DNA of 64,000 nt, from positions 62,001-126,000 of the forward strand of contig JAEZZA010000020.1 in assembly GCA_023442525.1 (NCBI GenBank), given 5' to 3'. A program made the position numbers and the translations under genes. The stretch is from Bacteroidota bacterium. GTDB taxonomy: Bacteria; Bacteroidota; Bacteroidia; Bacteroidales; UBA10428. Shown piece by piece: positions 43,591 through 53,260 of the stretch. The notes beneath the pieces are model-generated. The model was not told the DNA's origin. It saw nothing but the letters and a program-made list of their open reading frames with translations, and made no database searches. Each line of letters starts with the position of its first letter. Within the stretch, counting starts at the first letter, position 1.

Positions 43591-44020
43591 TCCCCGATAC
43601 CCATCCCCAAAACAAATAACGGGCAAATTTACCGGCCAGCATGGCTATGGCTGTTATAAAAACATTGGATCGCAGAAGGCCCAAACCTACGGCAAAAATA
43701 TCGCCTACAAAAGGAAGCCAGCTTAGAAAGGCAAATAAAGCCCCCTTCCGGTACAGGCGGTTATGCCATTTTTCAATTTTCTCTTTTTTTATTCCAAGAT
43801 ATTTTTCAATCCATTCCCACTTCCCCAGATAACCTATCGCATAACTACTCATACCGCCTAGCCAGTTACCGGCAGAGGCTACCAGAATAGCCGTCCAGAA
43901 ATCTGTACCTGTGGCGATAACAACTGCCAGAATGGCTTCTGAACTGAACGGAACCACCGTGGCCGCTAAAAAACTTGCGAGGAACAATCCCCAAAGACTG
44001 TAATCGAAAATACCTTCCAC
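43571..44020 (-). CDS. VTT-domain (DedA/YqaA-like) inner-membrane protein
   Basis: A 149-residue membrane protein of the YqaA branch of the DedA/VTT superfamily. It has about four hydrophobic stretches and the conserved features GNWLGGMSSYAIGYLGKW and LSWLPFVGDIFAVGLGLLR. Members are implicated in membrane homeostasis and lipid carrier flipping; this small type has no known substrate. It is convergent with the tRNA genes. Confidence 0.87.
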   Translation of the reverse strand: MEGIFDYSLWGLFLASFLAATVVPFSSEAILAVVIATGTDFWTAILVASAGNWLGGMSSYAIGYLGKWEWIEKYLGIKKEKIEKWHNRLYRKGALFAFLSWLPFVGDIFAVGLGLLRSNVFITAIAMLAGKFARYLFWGWVSGIGINYL

Positions 44021-44228
44021 CGGAAAACTAAATAATCACAAACCTACAACACTTTAGTGATAATTAACCGGGCCAGGATAAACGTAACTTTTACTGAAAA
44101 TTAACAGAACAATAGCAGCCATGTGCTGTTTGACTATATAAGCTGTTATTAAGGGCTAAACCGACAACTGCGATAGCCTGACAGTTTGTTATAAGAAATT
44201 TTCAAGTAGGAATTTTAATTCCAAAGTT

Positions 44229-44981
44229 ATGAAACATAGCATTAAGGATATATTGGATTATAAGGTTGTCAGCAGGGACGACATGGATGGGAATGCAAAA
44301 GATGTACTTTTTGACCAGAATTCATGGATCATACGATACCTGGAAGTAGATTTCGGAAATTTGTTCAATGACAGGAAGGTTCTGATACCCCGGTTTTTGC
44401 TGAGAGATTCGTTTGTTACTGAAAACAGGTTTTTACTGGATGTAACTAAAAGTGATATTGATGCGTGTCCGAAGCCTGAACAGCATCTTCCCATTTCCAG
44501 AAAATACGAGGAGGAATTGCACAGATATTACAGGCTCGATTACTATTGGGATCAGCCCTATGTAACGCCTGTAGATCCGGTTATAGGACCTTCGTATCCG
44601 TTCAGGGTGCCGGTTGGGGAGGTCGAGGAAGACAAACTGGGTACCAACCTGAGAAGTTTCAGAGAGGTAAAAGGTTATACTATTAATGCCGCTGACGGCA
44701 AGCTGGGAAATATTGCTGATTTACTATTTGACGACAGTAACTGGAGAATAATTTATGCCGTTGTCAATACCGGTACATGGCTAAGTTGGAAGAAGAAAGT
44801 ATTACTAAATATCAGTTGGATCGAAAAGATCAGTTATTCGCAGAAAGAGGCAATTACAGGCCTCACAATGGAGGCCATAAAGAATTCTCCTGAATATGAT
44901 CCGAAATCGATGTTTGATGAAAGGTATGAGCGCTCATTTCATGATTATTACGAAAAGAACATGAGCGTATTCAGAAGGTAG
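44229..44981 (+). CDS. Protein with two PRC-barrel domains
   Basis: A 250-residue soluble protein of two PRC-barrel-like halves: residues 1-75 (ILDYKVVSRDDMDGNAKDVLFDQNSWIIRYLEVD) and about 140-225 (VKGYTINAADGKLGNIADLLFDDSNWRIIYAVV). The two halves share the pattern GNxxDxLFDxxxWxIxY and look like an internal duplication. PRC barrels occur in RimM and photosynthetic reaction-centre H subunits; function here is unknown. Ends at a shared bidirectional terminator. Confidence 0.85.
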   Translation: MKHSIKDILDYKVVSRDDMDGNAKDVLFDQNSWIIRYLEVDFGNLFNDRKVLIPRFLLRDSFVTENRFLLDVTKSDIDACPKPEQHLPISRKYEEELHRYYRLDYYWDQPYVTPVDPVIGPSYPFRVPVGEVEEDKLGTNLRSFREVKGYTINAADGKLGNIADLLFDDSNWRIIYAVVNTGTWLSWKKKVLLNISWIEKISYSQKEAITGLTMEAIKNSPEYDPKSMFDERYERSFHDYYEKNMSVFRR

Positions 44982-44992
44982 CATACCATTAC

Positions 44993-45019
44993 AAAAAACC
45001 CGCCTGAGGCGGGTTTTTT
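44993..45019. terminator. Bidirectional rho-independent terminator
   Basis: AAAAAACCCGCC-TGA-GGCGGGTTTTTT, a perfect 12-bp stem with a 3-nt loop. It separates the PRC-barrel gene (plus) from the last gene of the SusCD/FAS1 operon (minus), whose stop is 4 bp away. Confidence 0.95.
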
Positions 45020-45022
45020 GCA

Positions 45023-46897
45023 TTAATCAAACATGTGTATATACCAGTTATTTTCGTCGAGAAGATAATTATAGATTTGTTCGCGTTTGCTGGCAGGATA
45101 TTTTTCAGCCACTCTCGATGCCAGGAATGAAGGATTGTTACGCCTCTTGGCTACGCGCATCAGATCATAAAATCTCTCTCCCTCGAATGCAAGTTCGCGA
45201 GCACGTTCATCCAACACCCCTTCTTCGAAGATCTGCTGCTTAAGAGCGAAATTGGTGCCAAGGTCCATGTACCCGGTAATATCATTAGTGAACGGATCGT
45301 GCAGATACTGAATATTATCCAGGGTGATCTGATCATCACCACTACCCAATCCTACTCTTCCTCTTACTCCCATTTGAAGCCGGGACTGATCGGTTGAATA
45401 ATAAAGGTAACCATCATTCAGAATACCTTTGGCATAAGCTGTATTGGTTTTATAAGTACCTTTATCATTGAATATCATATAGGTGTATATCTCAGCCAGG
45501 TAAAGATGAATTCCGCCTGCGCGGTAAACTATAAACCTGGCATCATCCTGGTATTGTCCGGTATAATATTTAAATACAACAGTATCCATGCCCTCCATGA
45601 TATTGTTTACAGTTCGGGTATCATGCTGAGCTTTCATCTGTAGCATATATTGTACATTGGGAGTAAAGAACATTCCGCCGGCATTTCTTAAATATACATA
45701 GGAAGTCCCGAAACCTCTGAACGGATCCCCGGGAGTACCCCGTTGATTTGGATCCATCCTGCTGAGTGAAGGATTGGTGTGTCGGATTATTCTTTGGTAC
45801 ATCCATGTGGTTTCCCATTTATGTACAGCAATCTTGGTAGGTTTCAGCATATATTTGTAAGGAGGTATGGGAAGGAAAAGATCCTGCAGTTGATTTTGCT
45901 GGAAGTATTCCTTATCAAACCAGATAGTGTAAATGTGTTCATTCCGGTCTATCTCGCTAAAAATTCTTGACCAGGCACCATACGCAAATTCATCCGTTAA
46001 TTGATAACGTTCGGTTTCGGCCGGATTTTTGACTATGGCTTCAAAATAATAAGTGGCTTTATGTAAATTACCGTCAGTAAGATACATTAGCCCAAGTAAT
46101 GCATTCTTTGCCCACTCATTCCAGATAGTAACTTCCCATGTAGGATCGGGATTGTCAATATCATGCTTAACACCAACAGCTTTTACCTTATCCTCGATTT
46201 CATTCGTGAAATAATCAATGATCATTGGGACATCATATAATTGTTTCTCAAGAATAATTTCCTGGTTATATGTTGTGTCATTACTAAAATAGCCGTCCTT
46301 AGAGAAAACAACATGCACACTGTCTACGTATTTTCCTTCGGAATTTACATATGCTTCAATCTCCTCCATTGTTGCGAGAGAAGCCGGAATAAAAGGCACT
46401 TTTCCATAAATTCTCACGGCTGTGAAATAGGCCCAGGCTCTCATACAAATAGCTTCACCATATAGCCTGTCGAAATTGGTAATTTCACTCTTCGAGTCAA
46501 GTACTTCAGGATGCTCTCTCTCGAGAATATCAATGAAATTGTTGCAGGCCGAAATCAATTTGAAAAAATTTGTAGGTGAGGCGTATTTATTGGTTTTTGA
46601 TATATTGAAATTATATATCTCCATAAGATCCGCATCTGCGTTTGGAGTTACCGTTAATAGGTCGCCCCTGAGCTCACCCAATACGATCATTTGTTCAACA
46701 AGCTGTTGCTGTAAGGCATACAATCCCATTTCAACCGACCGGTATTCGTACCAATCATTAAATAGTTCGTCTTCGGTGACATCTATTGCCTGCTCAGGAT
46801 TGAAAAAATCCTGGCACGACAAGATGAGCAATGAAAGACAAGCCAGTAATAAGATTTTGCCTTTATTTTTCATAGTGATCTTCATTTTCGCTTTCAT
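45023..46897 (-). CDS. RagB/SusD-family nutrient-uptake lipoprotein (second pair)
   Basis: A 624-residue surface lipoprotein, the SusD partner of the SusC gene just upstream (2-bp gap). Signal peptide with lipobox LLILSC followed by QDFFNPEQ; several Met (46897, 46885, 46873) could start it, the last giving the most typical signal. SusD features: GELRGDLLTVT, a helical TPR-like scaffold, YFTAVRIYGKVPFIP and the C-terminal signature RARELAFEGERFYDLMRVAKRRNN. It would cap the SusC pore and bind ligand at the cell surface. The ligand is unknown. Confidence 0.93.
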   Translation of the reverse strand: MKAKMKITMKNKGKILLLACLSLLILSCQDFFNPEQAIDVTEDELFNDWYEYRSVEMGLYALQQQLVEQMIVLGELRGDLLTVTPNADADLMEIYNFNISKTNKYASPTNFFKLISACNNFIDILEREHPEVLDSKSEITNFDRLYGEAICMRAWAYFTAVRIYGKVPFIPASLATMEEIEAYVNSEGKYVDSVHVVFSKDGYFSNDTTYNQEIILEKQLYDVPMIIDYFTNEIEDKVKAVGVKHDIDNPDPTWEVTIWNEWAKNALLGLMYLTDGNLHKATYYFEAIVKNPAETERYQLTDEFAYGAWSRIFSEIDRNEHIYTIWFDKEYFQQNQLQDLFLPIPPYKYMLKPTKIAVHKWETTWMYQRIIRHTNPSLSRMDPNQRGTPGDPFRGFGTSYVYLRNAGGMFFTPNVQYMLQMKAQHDTRTVNNIMEGMDTVVFKYYTGQYQDDARFIVYRAGGIHLYLAEIYTYMIFNDKGTYKTNTAYAKGILNDGYLYYSTDQSRLQMGVRGRVGLGSGDDQITLDNIQYLHDPFTNDITGYMDLGTNFALKQQIFEEGVLDERARELAFEGERFYDLMRVAKRRNNPSFLASRVAEKYPASKREQIYNYLLDENNWYIHMFD

Positions 46898-46899
46898 TG

Positions 46900-49800
46900 T
46901 TAGAAACCAAGTTTAACGCCTATTATAAATTGCCGGGTTTGCGGAGTTAAGCCATAATCAATACCCTGGTGTATCTGCATGTAAGAAAAGCTGAATTCAG
47001 GATCGTACCCCAGATAATTGGTGAGAGTGAGCAGATTATTGGCCGAGGCATAAAACTCTGCATTCTTAAAGGACAAAAATTCTCCAGGTATCCTGTAACT
47101 AATCGAAACATTCTTAAGCCTTACAAATGATCCGTCTTCGATCCATCGGGTCGAGAAATCACTGTTTCCCTGCGGATCGTTCCACAATGCTCTGGGTACG
47201 TTGGTAACCTGTTCTTCGTATTGCCAGCGATTCAGAACACTCTGACTCTGATTTTCAAGTCCGGTCATACGTTCGTTGTTGTATCTCACAAAATTGAACA
47301 AGTCGTTTCCGTATACAACCTGAATCATCGCACTTAATGTAAACCTCTTATAAGTCAGTGAGTTTACCAGGCTTCCAGTAAAGTCAGGCAATGGTGAACC
47401 AATTGCAGTTTTATCAAAATTGTTAATTACGCCGTCGGGAATTCCTTCGGGGCCTGATAAATCTGCATAGATTGCATCTCCGGCGTGATATGCCATTCCT
47501 TTATCATTTACTAGTCCTGCGTTAACAGCATCTTCAGTGGAAGCATATACGCCCTTGAAAACATAACCGTAATAACTGTTGGCCGGTGCGCCTTCCATGT
47601 TTATTATCTCAGCTCCGAGCAATTCGGTAACCAGCTTATTCCCTTTTATATCCAGTACTTCATTTTTAACGGTTGTAACAAATGCACTCAGATCCCATTT
47701 AAATGTTCCATTGTCTACAATCCTTCCGAACAACGAAACTTCAAGGCCCCTGTTGCGCATCTTTCCTGAATTTTCCATGCGGTAATCATATCCCAGGTAT
47801 GCATTAACAGGGTTGAAGATCAGCATGTTTTCAGTTTGAGACTGGAATACGTCAACTGTTCCTGCTATCCGGTTGCCGAAAAGTGATAAATCGATACCGG
47901 TATTTACCTGAGTCACTATTTCATAACTCAGCTTGTTATTTTGTATAACTGCGGGATAGAGTCCTACTGTCTCACGGAATTTTATAGCCTTATAATAATT
48001 GGAAGCACTTGATTCACCAATGTCATCATTTCCCGTTCTTCCATACGACAATCTCCATTTCAACTCTTCGAGCCAGTATTTGTCTCTCAGGAACGGCTCG
48101 CTTGATAAACGCCAGGCAAAACCAGCCGAATAAAACAGTCCGAAAGGTATATCCGCAATTTTTATGGTGTTGGCTGCTTCATCACCAACCCGTGATGAAC
48201 CGTCAAGTGATAAGCTGGCGGTTAGAAGTATTTTATCCTTGAATGAATAATTCAGATTTTCATAAAACGACATCCAGTTCCATGTTCTGTTCTGTCCCCC
48301 GACTTCTCTTAAATTCGACTGACCAAAACTTATCGAACGATACTGGTCGTTGGCATGTGAATTCTTATTCAGTCCCCAGTCGAACTCAAATGTATTTGTC
48401 TGAATGTTGACACCGGTAAATGAAGACAACTGGTGATTCTCACCAAATGATCGGTTCACGCTCAGGTAGGAGTTATTATAAAAACTACGGAATACATCTG
48501 TAGCAGCTTTAGCTACATTATATGCTTCATCATTGTAATAATGTTCCATTCCATGATTAGGCATGAACATCTGCTCTTTCAGCATATTGTATGTAAAATT
48601 GAACTTGCTTTTAAATGAAATCCGGCTGTTGATGGCAGCATCCAGTCCCATATAATATACAAAGCTTGTATTGGTGTTTGTAGCTTCGAAATTCTTCACA
48701 ACAGCAACAGGATTGCTCACTCCAAGTTCATCAACTTCAGCATAAGTGGAAATTTCCCTGCCTTGATCGTCATATTGGTATGGATTCAGCATGGGCGATT
48801 TGCCAAGTGCCGACAAAATGGGATTGGTTTGTTCTGATGTGGCCGCATCGGTTAGCGATCCTTTGTTATAGTTCAACGACACACCTGCATTCATTTTCAT
48901 CCAGCGAAAAACATTCAGGCGGCTTACAAATCGCAGATTATAGCCCTGGTAATCAGTGTTCTTAATAACACCATTATTATTCATTAACCCGAATGAAAGT
49001 CCGTAAGTTGCTATTTCATCCCCTCCCTTAACCATAACGTTTACGTTCTGAAACATTGAATTCCGGAAGATTTCATTTTGCCAGTTGGTGTTATGCTGAT
49101 AGTCGATGAATCTTTTATCGTCAGGTTCCAGGTACAGGTTAGGATATTCAACCATGATGTTTTCCTCGAGCTTTCCTGATGAAAATAAAATTTCCTGCAG
49201 CAGTGTTTTATGCTGGGTAGCATTGAGCTGAGGGATTTTAATATCCGGTTTAAGCGAAAGACCTGTACTGAGATCGAGCTCAATTACTGTTTTAGTAACA
49301 CTGGGATCCAGGGTTTCGATAAGAATAAGTCCGTTTGAACCTCTTGAACCCCACGATGCGGAAACAGCCGGATCCTTTATAACCGTCACTGCCGATACGT
49401 CATTGGGGTTTACTTCAACCAGCGGATTGAATGCGAAACCGTGGATATTTGATCCGAAGACTCCAACCGGAGTGGTGGGTATGCCATCTACGATATAAAG
49501 TGGCTGGTTTACAGCATTCAGAGAATTAATACCCCTGAGATTGATAAAGGTACCTGCTGAAGGGTGGCCTGATTTTTTAACAATATTTGCTCCGGTAACC
49601 CGGCCCTGTAAATATTCATCAATAGTAACCGGCTTCAACCCCTTAATATGCCTCATATCCACGGGAGAAAAGGCTGCAGCTATATCGCGCTTGCCCACCG
49701 ATCGCGACATGATCTGAATCGGATCATCGTTGGAAGCCATATCCAGCGGAGTAAGGTATATATCAACCTGTTTCCGGCTGTTGAGGTATACTCTTTTAGC

Positions 49801-50073
49801 CTTAAAATCGGATGCCGGTGACACAATTAACCAGTCGGTCCCGGAAGTGGATATTACAGTGAATTCGCCGCTCTCATTTGTAACATAAGGTAATTCAAAT
49901 GAACCCGCTACACTAACCGAAACATCCTTCAGGGGCCGGCTCATATGATCGTAAATTTTCCCGGTTACAAGGACGGTATCCTGCGCCGATATCGTAAGTG
50001 CAACAGTTGCCATAATCGCGCTCAAGATTATTGACCGAAACCGGTTCCGATTAATTCTGTATGACATATTCAA
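46900..50073 (-). CDS. SusC/RagA TonB-linked outer-membrane transporter (second pair)
   Basis: A 1057-residue outer-membrane protein: signal peptide (ending about VALTISAQ), carboxypeptidase-like beta domain (VTGKIYDHMSRPLKDVSVSVA), plug domain (YLQGRVTGANIV, LRGINSLNAVNQPLYIVDGIP, GSRGSNGLILIET) and a long beta-barrel ending in Phe (IIGVKLGF). The usual TonB box of the family (xVVVTA-type) before the plug is not recognisable; the place reads DPIQIMSRSVGKRD. Partner of the SusD at 45023. Confidence 0.93.
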   Translation of the reverse strand: MNMSYRINRNRFRSIILSAIMATVALTISAQDTVLVTGKIYDHMSRPLKDVSVSVAGSFELPYVTNESGEFTVISTSGTDWLIVSPASDFKAKRVYLNSRKQVDIYLTPLDMASNDDPIQIMSRSVGKRDIAAAFSPVDMRHIKGLKPVTIDEYLQGRVTGANIVKKSGHPSAGTFINLRGINSLNAVNQPLYIVDGIPTTPVGVFGSNIHGFAFNPLVEVNPNDVSAVTVIKDPAVSASWGSRGSNGLILIETLDPSVTKTVIELDLSTGLSLKPDIKIPQLNATQHKTLLQEILFSSGKLEENIMVEYPNLYLEPDDKRFIDYQHNTNWQNEIFRNSMFQNVNVMVKGGDEIATYGLSFGLMNNNGVIKNTDYQGYNLRFVSRLNVFRWMKMNAGVSLNYNKGSLTDAATSEQTNPILSALGKSPMLNPYQYDDQGREISTYAEVDELGVSNPVAVVKNFEATNTNTSFVYYMGLDAAINSRISFKSKFNFTYNMLKEQMFMPNHGMEHYYNDEAYNVAKAATDVFRSFYNNSYLSVNRSFGENHQLSSFTGVNIQTNTFEFDWGLNKNSHANDQYRSISFGQSNLREVGGQNRTWNWMSFYENLNYSFKDKILLTASLSLDGSSRVGDEAANTIKIADIPFGLFYSAGFAWRLSSEPFLRDKYWLEELKWRLSYGRTGNDDIGESSASNYYKAIKFRETVGLYPAVIQNNKLSYEIVTQVNTGIDLSLFGNRIAGTVDVFQSQTENMLIFNPVNAYLGYDYRMENSGKMRNRGLEVSLFGRIVDNGTFKWDLSAFVTTVKNEVLDIKGNKLVTELLGAEIINMEGAPANSYYGYVFKGVYASTEDAVNAGLVNDKGMAYHAGDAIYADLSGPEGIPDGVINNFDKTAIGSPLPDFTGSLVNSLTYKRFTLSAMIQVVYGNDLFNFVRYNNERMTGLENQSQSVLNRWQYEEQVTNVPRALWNDPQGNSDFSTRWIEDGSFVRLKNVSISYRIPGEFLSFKNAEFYASANNLLTLTNYLGYDPEFSFSYMQIHQGIDYGLTPQTRQFIIGVKLGF

Positions 50074-50119
50074 ATTCGTTTATCGTGAAAAAACACTATT
50101 CTGATTGTTTGTAATGAAC

Positions 50120-51661
50120 CTAATTATCCCTTTGGACAAACTGAATATAATCGATCGCAAGACCATTGATGGTTAATGTGCTTGGTCCCCTGTATTCGAT
50201 CCGTATTTTAGCTTTTCCATATTCCTCGAGGTTATCGATCCAGAAATCAAATTTGTTATATCCCAATGCCTCCGGTGAATAACGTTTACCCGGAATAACG
50301 CTGTTAATGATACCACCGTTAAGCTGATAAACGCGATAGTCGAATGTTTTCACCAATTCATTATTGACATAAATATCAAACACTCCGCCTACTCTCATTA
50401 CTGTTCGAACTACAGCCAGATATCTTCGGGGGAAAAGGTTTTTGACATTAAATTCAACTGTGTACCGCCCGGTATAACCCTGATCGAAGTAAACCCTGAA
50501 AATAGTATCATTATGGGCTGAGCCGACAAACTCCTTCCTGTAATCAAAAACCTTATCGGATACGTTGACAATACCCGGATTCCATGCATAAGCCTGGTTA
50601 CCCAGTGTCTTGAGCCACCATTCAGCCTCATAGTAAACCGGGGCTTTATAAAGTGTGTCGGGCACTGTAAATTCGTAGTAATTATAAGCGTAACCATTAC
50701 TGCAAATTGTTTTTTCACCCGGTTCATAATTGATCACCACGCTGTCGCCCAGAATATTTTTTAATTTAACCGTATCTTTAACGGCCTTTTGCATAAACTC
50801 TTCCCGTTCCAGCATGTTTTCAAATACACCCCGCTTCAACAGGTAGGGTATTAAAACTTTGTATTGCCAATCCAGTGGTATATCATTGTGATCGGTATAA
50901 CCGGCCTTCAATTTAGTGGCCATAATATCGAGAGCGGCATTATAATTCTCTTCCTGCGGGAAAACAACCGTTGCGGTTGCATTACGAAATTCTTTGGAAA
51001 CCGGGAAGTACTCTACCTCGAACATATTGATAATTTCGGCAACGGTATCGTATATAGTATTTCCGTTCTCATCAAATCCGATAGGTGTGCTCAAACGTTT
51101 ATCCAGAATTACAGAGTCCTTACTGTCAATGTATCTTTTTAGCAGAGGATTTGTAAGCGTGATATATTCGTAAAGATTCGGTTTGGGCATTGCAACTTTG
51201 CCCATCCTGAAGTACTTTCCATTCTTATATAAAGGGCTTTCGAATTCCAGGGGGATCTCATCATAAAATTTGTCTCCGCTCTGATGATTGAATAACCCGT
51301 ATTTTTCCATGAAAGTCTGTACTTTTCTCTTACCAGTAACGGCAGTGGATTGTATGAAAAATTTCGAAACGTGATAAGCCAGCACGCCGGTATTTACTGT
51401 ATCGGTTTGTAAAAATTCAGCGAAAGCTTCGTTAGTAGGAGCAAAAATTGTATATGTATTGTTACCTGTAAATAAGGTATCATAACGGTTTTCTTTCAGG
51501 TACGTCACAAACGAGGATACGGAAGCATCCTGCTGAATGGCATCCCAGACACTCATGTTCCCTGTCACAGGGTAGCTGTTGTAATGTTCATCCCAGTCCT
51601 TTTTACAGGATGACAAGACGGATAAAACAGCTAAGGCAAGAATATATATTCTACAATTCAT
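50120..51661 (-). CDS. FAS1 (fasciclin) domain lipoprotein with C-terminal beta-sandwich
   Basis: A 513-residue surface lipoprotein. Lipobox LSSC followed by KKDWDEH. One clear FAS1 domain from about residue 37 (VWDAIQQDASVSSFVTYL, NNTYTIFAPTNEAFAEFL), possibly a second degenerate one, then from about residue 335 a beta-rich domain (YYEAEWWLKTLGNQAYAW ... INGLAIDYIQFVQ) that looks like a carbohydrate-binding jelly roll. The end motif DYIxF is shared with the neighbouring lipoprotein. FAS1 domains usually mediate adhesion or oligomerisation. Between a SusC gene (46 bp) and another FAS1 gene (9 bp). Confidence 0.85.
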   Translation of the reverse strand: MNCRIYILALAVLSVLSSCKKDWDEHYNSYPVTGNMSVWDAIQQDASVSSFVTYLKENRYDTLFTGNNTYTIFAPTNEAFAEFLQTDTVNTGVLAYHVSKFFIQSTAVTGKRKVQTFMEKYGLFNHQSGDKFYDEIPLEFESPLYKNGKYFRMGKVAMPKPNLYEYITLTNPLLKRYIDSKDSVILDKRLSTPIGFDENGNTIYDTVAEIINMFEVEYFPVSKEFRNATATVVFPQEENYNAALDIMATKLKAGYTDHNDIPLDWQYKVLIPYLLKRGVFENMLEREEFMQKAVKDTVKLKNILGDSVVINYEPGEKTICSNGYAYNYYEFTVPDTLYKAPVYYEAEWWLKTLGNQAYAWNPGIVNVSDKVFDYRKEFVGSAHNDTIFRVYFDQGYTGRYTVEFNVKNLFPRRYLAVVRTVMRVGGVFDIYVNNELVKTFDYRVYQLNGGIINSVIPGKRYSPEALGYNKFDFWIDNLEEYGKAKIRIEYRGPSTLTINGLAIDYIQFVQRDN

Positions 51662-51670
51662 ATCTTCTGT

Positions 51671-53257
51671 TTATTTTGGTTCGAAACGAATATAATCACC
51701 GCTGAAGGTACCTGGAATAAGCGTTTTAATGGTAATAGTATGCTCTGAATACTTTATGAAATTAATAGTACCTACTTCTTTATTTCCAAATGGATTATCT
51801 CTTGAGGCCTGTACATCGGGATCGCTTGACAAATCGATAGTTCCTCCTACTTTCTTTCCGTCAATGAATATTTCTATAACGGCATTCTCTTTTTCAGGGC
51901 TGTAGAAATCGGCTCCCAAAAACACAGTATAAGTACCCTGTACAATTTTCGGTATGCGGAATGAGAAGGTAAAATCTCCTTCAAGCTGAATGCAGTCGTT
52001 ACTCCATAGATTCAGGTTTTCCTCTTCGGAATACAATACATAGGTAAGTTCGCTTCCACTGTATGATATTGAATTCAAAAGTGTTGAATCTTCAACAAGG
52101 TAACTACCTGTAAGCAATTGATACTCTTCAAACAAGGGCCTGTCGAAAAACTCGTATGTTTGTATGGCACGCGACGGTTGCTGTTGCCTTAATATCCTGT
52201 TGATAAAATGAATAACCCCGCTTTGTGTGATAACATTACTCGCATCGTAGTTTAAACCAACATAATTAATAAAAATTGTATCCCCAACACCTCTAACGAT
52301 AGTATCAAAGATCTCCTTACCCTTGTTGATCACAATATCGATACCCCTGCCGTCAACATGAAGCGGAATATCGGAATAGGTAGAGTAGTTGGTTGAGACA
52401 TTCTGAAAATCATCCATGAACATCCTTTCCGACAGAACATGATAAGCCACATAATTATACAAAGGATTCAGCGGATTATCATAATCGGTACGTGACGGGC
52501 TGATGAGTTTGGCAAGTTGATTAAAAGAGTATATGCCCCTCTTTGCATAAATGGAATCATGTTCTACAAACAGTGTAAATGGGAGGGTATTCTCATCAAC
52601 TTTTGGATTTATATTAAAAAGTGCGTCAAGTCCTGTAGTATCTACAGCCTGAATAAACAGGGTAAATCCCCCGTTCGACTTAAGCCATTGATAGGCAGTA
52701 TTTGTAACCGGAGAAAGAGCTCTGTTGACGATGTGAATAAAGCCATTCGAAAGCTCTATGTTTGTTTGGATTACCGGAGCCTGGTTATTTATTTTATAAT
52801 AAGCCGTATCGGGCTGGATGATGAAACTTACAGCCAGAAAATCCTCCGTGAGTGTATATTCAGAGAAAGCTCCGAAAGGAAAATCATTTGAATTAATGGC
52901 TTCGTTTACCACATGATACCTTGACAGGTACCAGATATATTCCTCATCATTCAATAATTCCTGAAGTGAACCATAATTGCTTTTCATGATAAAGCTGTCT
53001 ATAGCCTCATTGGTGGGAAGGAAAAGAGTATACCCGTCACCGTTGGGATTATAGGCACTTAACGTTTTGTCAAGACCCGAACGTTCAAGGATAGAAATAA
53101 AACTAGAGAATTGATCCTTATGCTCTGTGATATAATCATAGATGGTTTGTTTCTCAACCTCTTCAAACTCGATGGGCAGGGTCTCAGGATCGCACGATGC
53201 AGCCATTGATATACATACACCGGCGACAATAATCAGAAAATATAAGATCTGCTTCAT
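51671..53257 (-). CDS. FAS1 (fasciclin) lipoprotein, two FAS1 domains plus C-terminal beta-sandwich
   Basis: A 528-residue surface lipoprotein: lipobox AASC followed by DPETLPIEFEE (acidic, as in Bacteroidetes surface-export signals). FAS1 domain 1 at about 37-180 (GYTLFLPTNEAIDSFI ... GFIHIVNRALSP), FAS1 domain 2 at about 188-365 (ending VIHFINRIL), and a C-terminal beta-sandwich from about 375 (FSFRIPKIVQGTYTVFLGADF ... GDYIRFEPK). Lies 3 bp past the SusD-1 start side, 9 bp before the next FAS1 gene. Confidence 0.88.
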   Translation of the reverse strand: MKQILYFLIIVAGVCISMAASCDPETLPIEFEEVEKQTIYDYITEHKDQFSSFISILERSGLDKTLSAYNPNGDGYTLFLPTNEAIDSFIMKSNYGSLQELLNDEEYIWYLSRYHVVNEAINSNDFPFGAFSEYTLTEDFLAVSFIIQPDTAYYKINNQAPVIQTNIELSNGFIHIVNRALSPVTNTAYQWLKSNGGFTLFIQAVDTTGLDALFNINPKVDENTLPFTLFVEHDSIYAKRGIYSFNQLAKLISPSRTDYDNPLNPLYNYVAYHVLSERMFMDDFQNVSTNYSTYSDIPLHVDGRGIDIVINKGKEIFDTIVRGVGDTIFINYVGLNYDASNVITQSGVIHFINRILRQQQPSRAIQTYEFFDRPLFEEYQLLTGSYLVEDSTLLNSISYSGSELTYVLYSEEENLNLWSNDCIQLEGDFTFSFRIPKIVQGTYTVFLGADFYSPEKENAVIEIFIDGKKVGGTIDLSSDPDVQASRDNPFGNKEVGTINFIKYSEHTITIKTLIPGTFSGDYIRFEPK

Positions 53258-53260
53258 TTC

